A stretch of 64,000 bases of DNA from UBA4416 sp020846025. GTDB taxonomy: Bacteria > Bacteroidota > Bacteroidia > B-17B0 > Aurantibacillaceae. Positions within the stretch are counted from its first letter, which is position 1. Every line of letters starts with the position of its first letter. Made by a program: the position numbers and the translations under genes. Positions 1 through 8,933 of this stretch are shown in pieces. The stretch covers positions 24,117-88,116 of the forward strand of contig CAUJDD010000085.1 of assembly GCA_963169295.1 (NCBI GenBank), read 5' to 3'. A model generated the notes under the pieces. That model saw only the letters and a list, made by a program, of their open reading frames with translations. It was not told the DNA's origin and ran no database searches.

Positions 1-1
1 A

Positions 2-79
2 ACTACTCTTAAAAAAGCACTTATCAATTTTGGTTTTACACCAATCCAATATTCTAAAGAACCCTATGTGGTTAAGTAA
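2..79 (+). CDS. C-terminal end of an unknown protein (partial)
   Basis: An open frame enters from the left edge and stops at TAA 77-79. It leaves 25 residues ending in PIQYSKEPYVVK. The rest of the gene lies outside the window and 25 residues are too few to name a family. It is followed 41 bases later by the large secreted protein on the same strand, so the two could be co-transcribed. The frame itself is the only evidence. Confidence 0.5.
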   Translation, partial: TTLKKALINFGFTPIQYSKEPYVVK

Positions 80-120
80 TTAATCCACTTCATTATTCAT
101 AATTGTAATCTAATTGTATT

Positions 121-3100
121 ATGCGAAAAATTTATTTAAGTCTATTATTAATTTGTACGTTTAGTCAACTTTTTTCTCAAGGAGAAAACTGTTCGGCAGC
201 AACCCTTATTAGTAACGGCTCTTGTGTATCTGGCTCAGCTGGTCTTACACAAAATATTCCTGGTTGTGTAGGAACAGCCGATGATGATGTTTGGTACAGA
301 TTTGTGGCAACCAGTACGAGTCACTCAATTACGGTTACTGGTTCGGCTAGTTATGATGCTGTTTTACAAGTTTTTTCAGGGCCTTGTTCATCTTTAATTT
401 CTGAGGCTTGTGTCGATAACTCATTATCTGGACAGTCGGAGTCAACCGTAGTTTCTGGGCTAACCATTGGGAATACTTATTACATCAGAACTTATCATTA
501 TTATACAGGTTCAGGTTCTTCAACTTTTACGCTTTGTTTAAATACGCCTCCACCTCCTCCAATAAATAATAATTGTGCAAGTGCTACTAATTTAACAGTT
601 AACTCAGGTTGTGTACAAACTAGCGGTACTACATTAGGAGCAACAACTCAAACGCAATTTCCCATTTGTGCAGGCACACCCAATGATGATGTGTGGTACA
701 CCTTTACTGCCACTAATTATACACAAACCATTCAAGTAACAGGTTCTGCTAATATGGACGCTGTAATACAATTATTTTCGGGTTCATGTGGTTCGTTTAC
801 TCAATTAAGCTGTACTGATAATACATTCTCAGGAGGAATTGAATCGGTTACGGCCAGTGGTTTAACGCCAGGTGTTCAGTATTTTTTTAGAGTGTATGAT
901 TATTATTCGGATCCAGGAGCTACGTTTAGTGTTTGTGTATCTGGGAATAGCATCATACCTGGTTCTCAACCAAATGATGACCCTTGTTCTGCTATTCAGT
1001 TACCACCAGTTACATCTGATTGTAATTATCAAATGTTTTCAAATGTAGGAGCTACAACCACTTCTTCTGCATTAGCTCCAAATCCAACAGGCTGTACTGG
1101 TGGGACAGGTGGATTTACTGCGACTAGTAAAGATGTTTGGTTTGCAATTACCGTACCTGCTAGTGGAAATTTATGTATTACTCCTATGCCTAATTATACA
1201 ACAGCACCGGCGGTAACTGATGGTGTGATGGCTTTATATAGTGGTTCCTGTGGTAGCTTAACACAAATTGCTTGTTCTGATGATGCAGATGGAACATCAG
1301 GGGCGCCATATAACTATCCGGGAACAGCTAATGATTTCTTACCCTACTTAAATGTAACGGGCTTGACTCCTGGAACAACGGTTTATTTAAGATACTGGGG
1401 TTGGGGTTCACAAGCTGGAAATTTTGGAATTTGTGTTCAAGCCCCAACAAATGATTTATGTGCTAATGCATTATATATTTGTGATTTAAATGGATATTCG
1501 GCATCTACTAGCCCTGCCTATACACCAGATAGGCCAGGCACAGGAGCAGGGCAGATGTATGGAAATAATGAAACACCAGCTGGCGTGGATCAACCTAATG
1601 GCACTAATACAGGTGGTATTTTTGGGTATTATCCTCCAAGTAACATTGCTGGTCCTTTTTCATCTCCAGCCATAGATGTGAATATTGATAATAACTCATG
1701 GATTAGATTTACAGCTGCTTCACCTACCGTTTCATTAAGAGTAAATGTATATAACTGTTGGGAAAATGGCGCCGGTAATCAAGGAGTACAAATGCAAATT
1801 TTTAGTGGAACAAACTGTTCGAGTTTTACACCTGTATCATCTTTTAGAGAGGGTATTGGTACTTACACCGTTACATCAGCAGTACCTTTAGTTGTTGGGA
1901 ATAATTATTATTTGATGGTTGATGGCTGGGGAGGAAACATTTGTAATTACAGTATACAAGCCTTATCAGGTGTTGCTTTTCCAGATATTACAGCCACACC
2001 TACGAATATTTGTGCCGGACAATCAGCAACTTTAACAGCACCTTCTGGTGCTACTAGTTATACTTGGGCACCAACTGGGGAAACAACACAATCCATCACT
2101 GTAAGTCCTGGTACTACAATGACATATACTTGTTATGTAACGGGAGTGTGTGGTTATAAACAAACTTTAACTAAAACTATTACCATGTTACCATCTCCCT
2201 CTGTAACTATTAACGGAGGCGCTGCTATTAGTACTTGTGGAACTACCACATTAACTTTAACAGGAAGTGGTGCATCAACTTATACGTGGAGTACTGGTAA
2301 TACAACGTCTTCATTCACAGTTGCTCCTTCAGGAAGCACCAGTTATTCAGTTATTGGTACGGCATCTAATGGTTGTACTAATACAGCTGTTACTAATGTT
2401 ACTGTAAATACAGTACCTACAATACTTCCAGCGGGTACTAATACTATATGTAATGGGGCATCTACCAATCTTACAGTTAGTGGAGCAAATACATACACAT
2501 GGTCGCCTTCAGCATCATTAAGTCCTTCAACAGGAACAAATGTAGTGGCTACACCAACTACAGGAACTAATTATACTATAACAGGAACTGCTACTAATGG
2601 TTGTACAAATACGGCTACATATTCTGTAACCGTTAATCCTAAGCCTCCTGTATCATCTACTGCTTCAAGTACATTGCTTTGTAGTGGAGGTTCGGTTACT
2701 TTAAATGGAACAGGTGCCAATACTTATACGTGGACAGGTGGTGTTACAGATGGCGTTGCGTTTACTCCTACGGTAACCACTACTTATACAGTAACAGGAA
2801 CTAATGCAACAACAGGATGTACTAATACTGCTGTAAGAACAATTTCTGTAAACACAACTCCAAATGTATCTTCAATTGCAAGTAATTCGGTAATTTGTAA
2901 TGGACAATCGGTTACTTTAAATGGAACAGGTGCCAGTACTTATACCTGGACAGGTGGCGTTACTAATGGTGTGGCATTTACACCTACCAATACCACAACT
3001 TACACAGTTACAGGAACAGCTACAAATGGGTGTACAAATACGGCTGTTGCAACAATTACTGTTAATCCTAAGCCTAATGTTTCTTCAACAACGACTAATT

Positions 3101-6100
3101 CAGTAATTTGTAATGGACAATCCGTTACCTTAAATGGAACAGGCGCCAATACTTATACTTGGACGGGTGGTGTTACAAATGGCGTGGCATTTACACCAAC
3201 TAATACAACAACTTACACGGTTACAGGCACAGATGCAGTAACAGGTTGTACAAATACAGCAATAAGAACTATCACTGTAAATAGTTTACCTTCTACGATA
3301 GCAAGCACCTCTGGCTCTATTACATGTGCCACAAATACCATTAACCTCAATTCTAGCACTTCTGGTTTATCCTACACCTGGACTGCACCAAGTGGTAGCT
3401 CTATCTCTGGTGGTACTGCCAATAATCAAAATGCAATTGGACAAGGGGCAGGTACCTACACGTTAGTAGTGATGAATGCTTCTAATTGTACTTTTTCAAC
3501 TACCTTATCAGCCAATGTAAATACAACAGTACCAACCGCATCTGCTACAAATGGCACATTAACTTGCGCTGTAACATCTACAGTTTTAGTTGGAGGGCCG
3601 ACCAGTGGTGTAACTTATAATTGGAGTGGACCGGGAATTTTAGGTCCTAATACAACTGCAAATATTACAGTTACTGTTACAGGTAATTATTCTTTAGTTA
3701 CAACAAGCACCTTAACAGGTTGTTCGAGCACGATAACAGCTATAGGAACAGTTACAAATAACTTAACAACACCAACAGTTAGTGCAGGCTCAAACCAAAC
3801 AATTACCTGCGCTGCACCGACTGTAACACTGACAGGTAATGCTACTTCGGGTTCTAATTATAACTGGAGTAATGGTGCAACTACCTCTACAACAACAGTA
3901 GGTGGTTCAGGTATTTATACATTAACGGCTACCAATCCTATAACAGGTTGTTCTTCATCGGCTACAGTGCAAGTAATTCCTAGTGCCGGTACACCAACTG
4001 GAACATTATCGGCTATTTCTAATTCTATTACTTGTGCCAATACAACGGTGTCAGTTGGTATTACATCAACAACAACTCCTATTTCTATTTTATGGGCAGG
4101 GCCAGGTATTATAGGCGCTACAAACACCCCTACAATAAATGTTAATCAAGGAGGAACTTATACGGTAACACTTACCAATACTTCTAACAGTTGCTCAGCA
4201 CCTTATACGATCGTAGTTCCATCTAATACTACGCCGGTGGTAGCGAGTGCAAGCATTTCGCCATCATCAAGTATTACTTGTAATACCCAAAGTATAACCT
4301 TAAGTGCTAGCCCTACAGGTGCTAATTATGCTTATGCTTGGTCAGGTGCAGGCATTGTTTCGGGAGGAACAACCCCTAACCCATTAGTAAATGCTGGAGG
4401 AAATTATACCGTTACAATTACGAACACAATAACTGGCTGTAGTGGAGCAACTGGAACCACACAAGTGTTTGTGCCAACTAATACTGCAACTCCTATCTTA
4501 AATTTAAGTGCTAATTCAGTTACTACAACCTGCTCTAATCCATCGGCAGTTGTTACAGCAACTAGTAGTTCAGGGGCTAATACTACTTATACTTGGACAG
4601 CACCAAGCACTGGAAATTTAAGTAACCCTAATGTTTCAAATCCTAGCTTAGGTGGTAGTGGAATATTTACTGTAGTAGCTACCAATACTATTAATGGTTG
4701 TGTATCAGCACAAGCAACTGTGAATGTAGTACCAGATAATAATATTCCAACTTATACTTTATCAGCTAATGCTGCATCAATTACTTGTTCTACCACTACA
4801 CCAAGTGTAACCATTTCAACAAATGTTTCGGGTGCAACTTTCTCATGGACTCCAAATCCAGCTAGTGGTGGTAATACAGCTACACCAACATTTACAGCTC
4901 CTGGTAATTATACCTGCGTTCTTACAAATACAGTGAACAACTGTTCTACTAATTTACCATTGGTAACTATTAATACAAATACTTCAAGCCCTTTGGTTAG
5001 TATTGCTCCATCTTCTTCTATTACTTGTGCTAACACCATTGTAAATATCACTTCTACGGTTAGCGCTTCTTCCGCAACTTATACATGGTCTGGAACTGGA
5101 ATTACAGGCGGTAATAATAACGCAACGGCTAACGCTAATAGTGGCGGAATTTATACACTTAGTGCTACCGATTTAACTAATGGATGTGTTGGTTCGGCTA
5201 CCACAACAGTAAATACCAACACAACAGCTCCAACCTTATCTGTTTCAGCTACTAATACATTAATAAGTTGCGGTGCAAGTACAACAACTTTAACTGCGGT
5301 TACTTCTATTACCGATACACCAGTATGGTTTGGAACAACTACATCTACCTTAGCTGTTACAAGTGCGGGAGATTATGTTGCGACTGTTGTAGATGCAATA
5401 ACTGGCTGTTCATCATCACAAACAATTACAATATCAAGTAGTATTAATCCTCCAGATGCAAACGCAGGTGCCGCAGTAATTATGCCTTGTGCCTCTCCAA
5501 CTGTTGCCCTATTAGGAAGTAGTACAACTACCGATGTTGTTACTTATAGTTGGAATGGACCAAATATTATTTCGGGAATGAACAGTTCAAACCCTGTAGT
5601 TGGGGGAGTTGGTATTTATACCTTAACTGTTACAAATACAGCAAACGGATGTAGCGCCACAGCTACAGTAAATGTATCTCAAAGTAATGTGTTAGCAGAT
5701 TTTTATGCTGATCCTATGTTTGGCGAGGCACCATTAACCGTTAATTTAACTGACTCAAGTACTAATGCAACTAGTTTTAATTGGGATTTTGGCAATGGCA
5801 ATACATCAACACAACAAAATCCAAGTACGCTTTATCCTGATGGAGGAACATTTACAATTACGTTAATAGCAAGTGCAGGGCCTTGTTCAGATACAGCTAC
5901 TAAAGTGATTACAGTAGAAGATGGATTTGTGATTGAAGTACCTAATGTGTTTACTCCTAATGGTGATGGTGTGAACGAAGCGTTTCATATAAAAATGAAA
6001 GGAGTGAAATCGGCTGAGGGAACAATTTATAATCGTTGGGGACAAATTTTATATAGTTGGGATGCGTTAAATACATCTTGGGATGGAAAAGCAGCAAATG

Positions 6101-6201
6101 GCGAAGTATGTCCAGATGCTAATTATTATTACATCATTAAAGTAACTGATAAAAAAGATAAAGAACATTTAGTTCCTGGCTATGTTTTAATTATTAGGTA
6201 A
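121..6201 (+). CDS. Giant secreted repeat protein with PKD and CHU_C (type B T9SS) C-terminal domain
   Basis: A 2026-residue exported protein. Residues 1-20 are a signal peptide ending in QLFSQG. The N-terminal third holds repeated Cys-containing modules built around DDVWYRFVA / DDVWYTFTA / KDVWFAITV, which resemble beta-sandwich modules of bacteroidotal surface proteins. The middle is a long run of Ig-like Thr/Ser/Asn-rich repeats (TYTWTGGV, TYTVTGT). A PKD domain (NWDFGNGNTSTQQNP) starts near residue 1859. From about residue 1939 there is a gliding-motility-type C-terminal domain of the CHU_C family (EVPNVFTPNGDGVNE, IYNRWGQILY, WDGKA). In this phylum that domain marks type IX secretion of the type B kind. 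A surface or released adhesin-like role is inferred; no catalytic domain was seen. ATG start; no Shine-Dalgarno site. Confidence 0.9.
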   Translation: MRKIYLSLLLICTFSQLFSQGENCSAATLISNGSCVSGSAGLTQNIPGCVGTADDDVWYRFVATSTSHSITVTGSASYDAVLQVFSGPCSSLISEACVDNSLSGQSESTVVSGLTIGNTYYIRTYHYYTGSGSSTFTLCLNTPPPPPINNNCASATNLTVNSGCVQTSGTTLGATTQTQFPICAGTPNDDVWYTFTATNYTQTIQVTGSANMDAVIQLFSGSCGSFTQLSCTDNTFSGGIESVTASGLTPGVQYFFRVYDYYSDPGATFSVCVSGNSIIPGSQPNDDPCSAIQLPPVTSDCNYQMFSNVGATTTSSALAPNPTGCTGGTGGFTATSKDVWFAITVPASGNLCITPMPNYTTAPAVTDGVMALYSGSCGSLTQIACSDDADGTSGAPYNYPGTANDFLPYLNVTGLTPGTTVYLRYWGWGSQAGNFGICVQAPTNDLCANALYICDLNGYSASTSPAYTPDRPGTGAGQMYGNNETPAGVDQPNGTNTGGIFGYYPPSNIAGPFSSPAIDVNIDNNSWIRFTAASPTVSLRVNVYNCWENGAGNQGVQMQIFSGTNCSSFTPVSSFREGIGTYTVTSAVPLVVGNNYYLMVDGWGGNICNYSIQALSGVAFPDITATPTNICAGQSATLTAPSGATSYTWAPTGETTQSITVSPGTTMTYTCYVTGVCGYKQTLTKTITMLPSPSVTINGGAAISTCGTTTLTLTGSGASTYTWSTGNTTSSFTVAPSGSTSYSVIGTASNGCTNTAVTNVTVNTVPTILPAGTNTICNGASTNLTVSGANTYTWSPSASLSPSTGTNVVATPTTGTNYTITGTATNGCTNTATYSVTVNPKPPVSSTASSTLLCSGGSVTLNGTGANTYTWTGGVTDGVAFTPTVTTTYTVTGTNATTGCTNTAVRTISVNTTPNVSSIASNSVICNGQSVTLNGTGASTYTWTGGVTNGVAFTPTNTTTYTVTGTATNGCTNTAVATITVNPKPNVSSTTTNSVICNGQSVTLNGTGANTYTWTGGVTNGVAFTPTNTTTYTVTGTDAVTGCTNTAIRTITVNSLPSTIASTSGSITCATNTINLNSSTSGLSYTWTAPSGSSISGGTANNQNAIGQGAGTYTLVVMNASNCTFSTTLSANVNTTVPTASATNGTLTCAVTSTVLVGGPTSGVTYNWSGPGILGPNTTANITVTVTGNYSLVTTSTLTGCSSTITAIGTVTNNLTTPTVSAGSNQTITCAAPTVTLTGNATSGSNYNWSNGATTSTTTVGGSGIYTLTATNPITGCSSSATVQVIPSAGTPTGTLSAISNSITCANTTVSVGITSTTTPISILWAGPGIIGATNTPTINVNQGGTYTVTLTNTSNSCSAPYTIVVPSNTTPVVASASISPSSSITCNTQSITLSASPTGANYAYAWSGAGIVSGGTTPNPLVNAGGNYTVTITNTITGCSGATGTTQVFVPTNTATPILNLSANSVTTTCSNPSAVVTATSSSGANTTYTWTAPSTGNLSNPNVSNPSLGGSGIFTVVATNTINGCVSAQATVNVVPDNNIPTYTLSANAASITCSTTTPSVTISTNVSGATFSWTPNPASGGNTATPTFTAPGNYTCVLTNTVNNCSTNLPLVTINTNTSSPLVSIAPSSSITCANTIVNITSTVSASSATYTWSGTGITGGNNNATANANSGGIYTLSATDLTNGCVGSATTTVNTNTTAPTLSVSATNTLISCGASTTTLTAVTSITDTPVWFGTTTSTLAVTSAGDYVATVVDAITGCSSSQTITISSSINPPDANAGAAVIMPCASPTVALLGSSTTTDVVTYSWNGPNIISGMNSSNPVVGGVGIYTLTVTNTANGCSATATVNVSQSNVLADFYADPMFGEAPLTVNLTDSSTNATSFNWDFGNGNTSTQQNPSTLYPDGGTFTITLIASAGPCSDTATKVITVEDGFVIEVPNVFTPNGDGVNEAFHIKMKGVKSAEGTIYNRWGQILYSWDALNTSWDGKAANGEVCPDANYYYIIKVTDKKDKEHLVPGYVLIIR
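2680..3320 (+). repeat. Tandem Ig-like coding repeats, about 213 bp period
   Basis: Three consecutive copies start near 2680, 2896 and 3109 (spacings 216 and 213 bp), each encoding a CNGQSVTLNGTGANTYTW-like module. Copies two and three share long near-identical DNA stretches, while flanking modules are more diverged. This suggests recent unequal exchange or duplication inside the gene. Such a tract can also be collapsed or expanded by assembly. Confidence 0.8.
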
Positions 6202-6203
6202 TG

Positions 6204-6656
6204 TTAAAATGGTTTTAAAACCATTAAAATAATGATAAGAATAAATATGCCATTTTCGATGCGCTCGTAAAAAAATAATTTTTTAGCCATTGGATAATAG
6301 GCCTCAGGAATGGTTTCACCTGTGTGTTTATTTAATAATTCTTTAATAGGTTTTGATTTTGGAGCTAATACAAATGGTCCAAAGCTAAGGCCAATTAGAA
6401 ATAAAACAATACTACTCACATACCAACCTCTTTGAAATAAATAAGGTTGCATAATACCCATGGTAATGCCAGATAAAATTAAAAATGTGCCACCTATCAT
6501 TACAAATTGATGTAATCTGTTTCGGATAATATAAGCATGTTTTAACTCTGAAAGATTGGTTGCTTTTGAAATAACATAAATCATTACAAAACCTGGTCCC
6601 ATTCCTAAGATGGCAGATAAAATATGAATGAGTAGGATAAAACTATATAAGGACAT
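6204..6656 (-). CDS. DUF2269-like small integral membrane protein
   Basis: 150 residues with four hydrophobic segments (about 5-27, 48-70, 79-100 and 130-148). The N-terminus FILLIHILSAILGMGPGF and the spacing of the helices resemble DUF2269 predicted membrane proteins, whose function is unknown. It converges on the large secreted-protein gene with a two-base gap, so the two stop codons lie almost back to back. No catalytic motif is visible. The family assignment is by recall of pattern and is moderate; that it is a real membrane protein gene is firm. Confidence 0.75.
   Translation of the reverse strand: MSLYSFILLIHILSAILGMGPGFVMIYVISKATNLSELKHAYIIRNRLHQFVMIGGTFLILSGITMGIMQPYLFQRGWYVSSIVLFLIGLSFGPFVLAPKSKPIKELLNKHTGETIPEAYYPMAKKLFFYERIENGIFILIIILMVLKPF
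6208..6225. terminator. Possible bidirectional terminator palindrome
   Basis: A perfect 18-bp palindrome (AATGGTTTTAAAACCATT) lies between the converging stops at 6201 and 6204, with A/T runs on both sides. It overlaps the last codons of the minus-strand gene. The stem is short and AT-rich, so terminator function is only plausible. Confidence 0.3.
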
Positions 6657-6799
6657 TGTTAAAAGTGTACTGAATACGATTCAATTAGTTTCGTAAAATA
6701 ATCTTACAAAAATACATTTTATAATTTTAAACTTTAAATTTAAATGAACAAATGAATTCAATGCGTATATATAATTAGAATAAGTCTTACATTTGATTT

Positions 6800-8107
6800 A
6801 TGGAAATACCAACAAAGCGTGTATTAATCATTACCTATTATTGGCCACCAACTGGTGGGGCGGGTGTACAGCGTTGGTTGAAATTCACAAAGTATTTTAG
6901 AGAATTGGGCTATGAACCCATTATTTATACACCCTCTAATCCTGATTTTCCGATAAACGACAACACGCTGCTAAAAGATGTACCCGAAAATTTAGAGGTA
7001 CTAAAAACAGAAATTTCTGAACCCTACAATGTGTATCGTAAAATAATGGGTAAGAAAAAAACGGATGCTGTTAATCAAGGTTTTTTATCTGAAGAAAAAG
7101 AAAATAACTTCTTAAAATCAATGATGATTTGGATAAGAGGTAATTTTTTCATCCCCGATGCTCGCCTATTTTGGATAAAACCTTCTATCCGTTTTTTATC
7201 TAAGTATATACAACAACACAAAGTAGATGCTGTAATAAGTACAGGACCACCGCATAGTATGCACCTTATTGCCCTAGGTTTAAAACAAAAATTTAATCTA
7301 CCCTGGATTGCTGATTTTAGAGACCCTTGGACACAAATTGATTTTTATAGTCAGTTAAAATTAACAGCTCTTGCCGATAAAAAACATAAACGATTAGAGA
7401 AAAAAGTTCTAACCACTGCCAATAAAGTTGTTACTGTAAGTAAAAGTTGGGCAAAAGATCTTGAAAGACTAGGTGGTAGAAATGTTGATGTAATTACTAA
7501 CGGTTTTGATAGTGATGACTTTAAACAAAATAATTCAATAGAATTGTTACCTGGTTTTTTATTTCATCATATAGGTGCATTAAATAAAGATAGAAACCCA
7601 CATACCTTATGGAAAGTGTTAGGCGATATATGTAAAGAAAATATTGCATTTAAAAATGATTTACGTTTAAAATTTACAGGTAAAACCGATGCTGATGTTT
7701 TTGAATCGTTGAAACGTCAAAATTTATTAAACAATGCTGAAAAGACAGATTACATGCCACATGCAGAGGTCGTTCAGTTATTAATTAAATCACCTATTTT
7801 GTTGTTGCCCTTAAATGATACGCCTAATGTAAAAGGTATTATTCCTGGGAAGTTGTTTGAATACTTGGCTGCCAAAAGACCTATTTTTGCTATAGGAGAT
7901 ACACAAGGTGATACAGCAGCCATTTTACAAGAAGTAAATGCAGGTATTATGGTTGGTTTTAAAGACTACGATGCAATTAAAAGTGCTGTGCTAAGTTTAT
8001 ATCAACAATACAAATCAAATATGCTAAGCACTAATTTAGGTGATATAAGGCCTTACTCACGCCGACAATGTGCTTCAAATTATGTGGATTTATTGAACAC
8101 AATTTGA
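6800..8107 (+). CDS. GT4-family glycosyltransferase
   Basis: 435 residues with the two-domain GT-B layout. The N-terminal donor-side start ITYYWPPTGGAGVQRWLKF is typical of GT4 enzymes of this phylum. The C-terminal half carries the nucleotide-sugar binding region (IIPGKLFEYLAAKRPIFAIG, about residues 350-370) and ends in a Rossmann-like helix. Monotopic and cytoplasmic, with no signal peptide. It would transfer a hexose onto a glycan or lipid acceptor that cannot be named from sequence. It stands alone between two minus-strand genes. A TACATTTG element at 6788-6795 resembles a -7 box but lies only four bases before the ATG, so it is probably fortuitous or the message is leaderless. Confidence 0.85.
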   Translation: MEIPTKRVLIITYYWPPTGGAGVQRWLKFTKYFRELGYEPIIYTPSNPDFPINDNTLLKDVPENLEVLKTEISEPYNVYRKIMGKKKTDAVNQGFLSEEKENNFLKSMMIWIRGNFFIPDARLFWIKPSIRFLSKYIQQHKVDAVISTGPPHSMHLIALGLKQKFNLPWIADFRDPWTQIDFYSQLKLTALADKKHKRLEKKVLTTANKVVTVSKSWAKDLERLGGRNVDVITNGFDSDDFKQNNSIELLPGFLFHHIGALNKDRNPHTLWKVLGDICKENIAFKNDLRLKFTGKTDADVFESLKRQNLLNNAEKTDYMPHAEVVQLLIKSPILLLPLNDTPNVKGIIPGKLFEYLAAKRPIFAIGDTQGDTAAILQEVNAGIMVGFKDYDAIKSAVLSLYQQYKSNMLSTNLGDIRPYSRRQCASNYVDLLNTI

Positions 8108-8210
8108 TAAACCCAAATTATGCATTAGCCCGTTTAACAATACAGTGATTTAGAACTGAATGATTGTAATCTGTGAAATTTTGAATATTAATTGAGTTTC
8201 AGAAATTTAT

Positions 8211-8933
8211 TTACCAAATGGCAAAATTGTTAAATAACATAGCTTTCCCCCATTTTTCTTTTCCAAATTCTTTTTCAAGTTGAGCTTTTAATTCTGTTTC
8301 TTTGTAGGTTTTCTTTGCTTTTTTAGGAACAAAGACAGAAGTTTCGGGTGCTTTTACATCTACCGATTTAGCAAAATAAATAACACCACCATCTTCGGTT
8401 GCAAGTCCTAATATGGCACCAGGTAATCCTAAAATACTTTCGGGTCCAATAGAGTTATTAATTTCTAGACAATACCAGGCGTAAATGCGCGTACTATCAT
8501 TTACATTCCATATTGCTTTGCGGCATTGGTAACCACAAATGTTACGTTTACTATCGGTTATTTTCCAATGAAATTTTCTAACCGAATCTAGTAATACAAA
8601 TTGCTCTCCCCATATTTTTTTCTCGGTGTATCGTTGTTTGGTTTTAAAATTTTGATACACCACATTTTTGGATGTTGCCCAACTCATCTTTTCTACTAGG
8701 TCGCTTTCTTGTGGCTTAAATGCAGAAATGGTATCGTTAAAATACAACTCAAATACATCTATTTTATTTTTATCCTCCTCACGTAACCACTCCTTTACAT
8801 AACTATCATTTTTAAATTTTTTATATAGATTGGTTCTACGTTCATATGTGATTTTTCCTTGTGTTATTTGGGAATGCATAACATTACTGGATAACAAACC
8901 TATTACTATATATATTATAAATTTAAAATTCAT
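8211..8933 (-). CDS. GLPGLI family protein
   Basis: 240 residues with a signal peptide (cleavage near VMHSQ, residues 1-22). The hallmark sequence LGLPGAILGL is at residues 168-177, and the usual ICGYQCRKA segment with two cysteines is at 132-140. GLPGLI proteins are widespread periplasmic or surface proteins of Bacteroidota with no proven biochemical role. The start codon lies 11 bases inside the end of the upstream outer-membrane barrel gene, so the two are translationally coupled and presumably act together. Confidence 0.9.
   Translation of the reverse strand: MNFKFIIYIVIGLLSSNVMHSQITQGKITYERRTNLYKKFKNDSYVKEWLREEDKNKIDVFELYFNDTISAFKPQESDLVEKMSWATSKNVVYQNFKTKQRYTEKKIWGEQFVLLDSVRKFHWKITDSKRNICGYQCRKAIWNVNDSTRIYAWYCLEINNSIGPESILGLPGAILGLATEDGGVIYFAKSVDVKAPETSVFVPKKAKKTYKETELKAQLEKEFGKEKWGKAMLFNNFAIW

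Noticed and set aside
3915..4127. 70-codon minus-strand frame inside the giant repeat protein
   Set aside because: Composition simply mirrors the Thr/Ser/Gly repeats of the real coding strand.
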